Positions 45,595 to 47,182 of a DNA stretch of 47,182 bases are shown here, piece by piece. Positions within the stretch are counted from its first letter, which is position 1; the number at the start of each line of letters is the position of its first letter. Origin of the DNA: Anaerolineae bacterium (GTDB lineage Bacteria > Chloroflexota > Anaerolineae > Promineifilales > Promineifilaceae); assembly GCA_020848035.1 (NCBI GenBank), contig JADLAX010000104.1:1-47182 (forward strand), read 5' to 3'. Both the position numbers and the translations under genes were made by a program. Under the pieces are notes generated by a model, which made no database searches, had not been told where the DNA came from, and saw only the letters and a list, made by a program, of their open reading frames with translations.

Positions 45595-46651
45595 CCACCT
45601 GCTCAGCCGTCGTCACCTGGCCCAAAACGCCGCCGACCTTTTCCCTGGCTATTTTTCCCTAGTAATGGCCACGGGCATTGTATCCATTGCCGCCTTTTTG
45701 CTGGAAATGGTTTTAATTGCTCAGGCTTTGCTGGTCGTTAATGTCATCGCCTACGCAATTTTGTCGCTGCTAATGCTCTGGCGACTTTTTGTGTACTTTC
45801 CCCGTGTCGTGACTGATGTTAAAAGTCATGCACGGGGGCCTGGCTTTTTTACCTTGATCGCCGGAACGTGCGTGTTAGGTACGCAGCTGCTGCTAATTAC
45901 CAAGAGTCAGGCGGTGGCCTGGGGATTGTGGGGGTTGGGGATTGCACTGTGGCTGGTGGTGATGTATGCGTTTTTTACGGCCGTTATCACCCGCTCCCAA
46001 AAACCCACCCTGGAAACCGGCATCAACGGGGCTTGGCTCATTGCCACTGTCGCCACTCAAGCCGTCTCCATTTTAGGCACACTCCTTTTGGCTGGATTGC
46101 CAACGCCACCCGAGGCGTGGTTTTTCTTCACGCTCTGCATGTATTTACTGGGCTGTTCACTTTACCTAAGCATCATCACCCTCATTTTTTATCGTTTTAC
46201 CTTTATAGAATTGACCAGCGCCGCGCTCACCCCACCTTACTGGATCAATATGGGCGCGGTGGCCATCACCACCCTGGCTGGCTCTACACTTATTCTCAAT
46301 GCCACTCACTGGCCCCTTCTCACTGAAATTATGCCCTTTCTAAAGGGTTTTACGCTTTTTTTCTGGGCAGCGGGCACCTGGTGGATACCGCTGCTGTTCA
46401 TTTTGGGGGCGTGGCGACACCTCTATAAACGCTTTCCGCTGACGTACGATCCACAGTATTGGGGCATGGTCTTCCCCTTGGGCATGTATACCGCCTGCAC
46501 TATTCGTCTGTCGCAGGCATTGAACCTACCCTTCCTCATGGCCATTCCTCGCTATTTTATTTATATTGCCTTCATTGCCTGGATTGGCGCTTTTCTCGGC
46601 CTATTGGCTCATCTGACTGGCTTTAGAGTTAAACTAGCCAACCAAAGTTAA
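45581..46651 (+). CDS. TDT/SLAC1-family anion or dicarboxylate transporter, 356 aa
   Basis: Ten membrane helices. It has the family opening FPGYFSLVMATGIVSIAAFL (compare FxPxWFxxVMGTGIxA in TehA/Ssu1/SLAC1) and a C-terminal YWGMVFPLGMYTACTIRLSQ block. TDT members include TehA, malate permease, the yeast sulfite exporter Ssu1 and the plant anion channel SLAC1. It overlaps the preceding gene by 14 bp and ends the Mo-enzyme operon. It could import the substrate anion or export the product (nitrite or sulfite). The gating Phe and exact ion cannot be assigned by eye. Confidence 0.85.
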   Translation: MASISHLLSRRHLAQNAADLFPGYFSLVMATGIVSIAAFLLEMVLIAQALLVVNVIAYAILSLLMLWRLFVYFPRVVTDVKSHARGPGFFTLIAGTCVLGTQLLLITKSQAVAWGLWGLGIALWLVVMYAFFTAVITRSQKPTLETGINGAWLIATVATQAVSILGTLLLAGLPTPPEAWFFFTLCMYLLGCSLYLSIITLIFYRFTFIELTSAALTPPYWINMGAVAITTLAGSTLILNATHWPLLTEIMPFLKGFTLFFWAAGTWWIPLLFILGAWRHLYKRFPLTYDPQYWGMVFPLGMYTACTIRLSQALNLPFLMAIPRYFIYIAFIAWIGAFLGLLAHLTGFRVKLANQS

Positions 46652-46989
46652 GTTAGGGAAGCTGGGAAGCAAAATTTTATCGGATTTGGTCAGGAAAAAA
46701 TTTGAGGTCGGCGGGCAATTCTGGCCTGTAGTCACCTACAACATGTATATTAAAATCTACCATTAGTAAAATGGCCGTGGGTGCTCACGGGTATGGGGCG
46801 AGAACACTTTCTAGGCTATGAGCTGAACCGCAACTTTGTGATGAGGAAGGTCAAGTAATCATTTAGAATTTGCCTATTACTGACTTTTCGCACTCTGCGC
46901 TCAACCCTCACTTGATCTAAATCATATACGGCCGTTGCCTCCCCTGGTAGGCTATAGATACATATTCAAAATATAGATGGAGGTGTGCT
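46652..46989 (+). promoter_or_regulatory. Intergenic region with a second FNR-like box
   Basis: About 340 bp with no gene. TTGAT-CTAA-ATCAT (46912-46925) matches the FNR consensus except for the last base. A weak -10, TAGGCT (46948-46953), is centred 32 bp downstream, the class II distance, and a better-looking TATAGA lies at 46953-46958. The site precedes a truncated flavodoxin-like frame. An ACGGCCGT octamer lies at 46928-46935 next to the box. Confidence 0.5.
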
Positions 46990-47103
46990 ATGACCCCAAT
47001 TGGTTTATTTTATGGTACCGATACTGGTTTTACGGAAATCGTTGTCAAACTATTTGGGGTATGGGGCGCAAGCGTCGGAAAGTTTACGGTCTCATTAACA
47101 TAA
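46990..47103 (+). pseudogene. Truncated flavodoxin-like remnant, 37 aa
   Basis: ATG 46990 follows GGAGGTG. MTPIGLFYGTDTGFTEIVVK matches the FMN-phosphate-binding start of flavodoxins (I-G-x-F-Y-G-T-D-T-G-N-T-E). The frame then departs from the family and stops at 47101. A normal flavodoxin is 140-180 residues, so only the first strand and loop remain. The following 79 bases to the window end show nothing recognisable. Confidence 0.7.
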
Positions 47104-47182
47104 TGTGCTAGACTATATCAGTCATGTCATCCGGGTTATGAAACGGCCGCAGTTCCCCGCGTTTCACTTCATCCGGCAATGA

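Larger units (their letters stand above)
341..46935. repeat. Dispersed octamer ACGGCCGT, about 31 exact copies
   Basis: Exact copies counted by eye include 341, 458, 848, 5244, 12129, 12907, 14860, 17392, 22140, 28870, 30252, 30475, 30855, 31445, 32077, 32896, 33133, 34429, 35200, 35274, 36899, 37011, 38623, 39423, 40278, 41252, 41363, 44862, 45295, 45977 and 46928. Less than one would be expected by chance in 47 kb. The IS21 element, the lipoprotein gene and the HNH relic have none. It is a self-complementary sequence used inside genes on both strands. Confidence 0.85.

Noticed and set aside
1..47182. tRNA, rRNA or riboswitch
   Set aside because: No cloverleaf with a CCA-like end, rRNA core sequence or known riboswitch consensus was recognised on either strand by eye. 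A covariance-model scan would be decisive.

Overview
The window looks like a stretch of a Chloroflexota (Anaerolineae/Ardenticatenia-like) chromosome. This is an inference from the gene complement (FG-GAP/PKD/YD-repeat giant protein, Rieske plus Mo-enzyme cluster, NnrS/DUF2249/TusA cluster) and from a strongly over-represented octamer, ACGGCCGT (about 30 exact copies). No taxonomic marker gene, rRNA or tRNA is present. TGA ends many genes, so the code is standard.

Region 1 (1-6.74 kb) is mobile DNA: an edge-truncated tyrosine recombinase, two genes of unknown function, a second tyrosine recombinase and a divergent full-length Tn3-family transposase. The last four look like a Tn3-family unit that resolves through a tyrosine recombinase. 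Region 2 (7.2-25.2 kb) is one giant surface-protein gene of about 4,625 codons: N-terminal membrane anchor, 14 FG-GAP repeats, PKD and other Ig-like modules, a propeller/beta-helix section, YD/RHS repeats, a membrane segment, a Pro/Thr linker and a SleB-like C-terminal domain. It is broken by an apparent 1-bp deletion near 7927, an IS21-family element (17540-20183, 6-bp target duplication) and an IS1380-like element (21729-23201, 6-bp target duplication). Removing both insertions in silico restores one frame. Region 3 (25.2-29.25 kb) has a lipoprotein gene headed by a cluster of perfect inverted repeats, a GT-C-like membrane protein and a UPF0104/YbhN-type membrane protein.

Region 4 (29.6-33.2 kb) is a reactive-sulfur operon: an ArsR-rhodanese regulator with its own operator, a DsrE-like protein with an in-frame TGA exactly where a Cys of a CxxC motif is expected (candidate selenoprotein), a rhodanese/persulfide-dioxygenase-like fusion and an MFS transporter. 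Region 5 (33.5-39.0 kb, leftward) is a tightly overlapping ten-gene operon: ferredoxin, DUF59/MIP18 protein, Mrp-type Fe-S carrier, CopD-like membrane protein, TusA-like protein, an unknown helical protein, DUF2249, NnrS-like protein and two small heme-copper-oxidase-like membrane proteins. It starts at an intergenic region with a perfect FNR-type box (39048-39061), correctly spaced for a class II promoter driving this operon.

Region 6 (39.2-46.65 kb, rightward) encodes a NarI/DsrM-like membrane cytochrome, a cupin, a NasA/NapA-like molybdopterin oxidoreductase, a four-cluster Fe-S subunit, a Rieske protein with a Tat-like anchor, a small membrane protein and a TDT-family transporter. This is a plausible quinone-linked Mo-enzyme respiratory or assimilatory module. 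An HNH-endonuclease pseudogene interrupts it. The window ends in a truncated flavodoxin remnant behind a second FNR-like box. Together the right half suggests oxygen-responsive nitrogen and sulfur oxyanion or NO metabolism.
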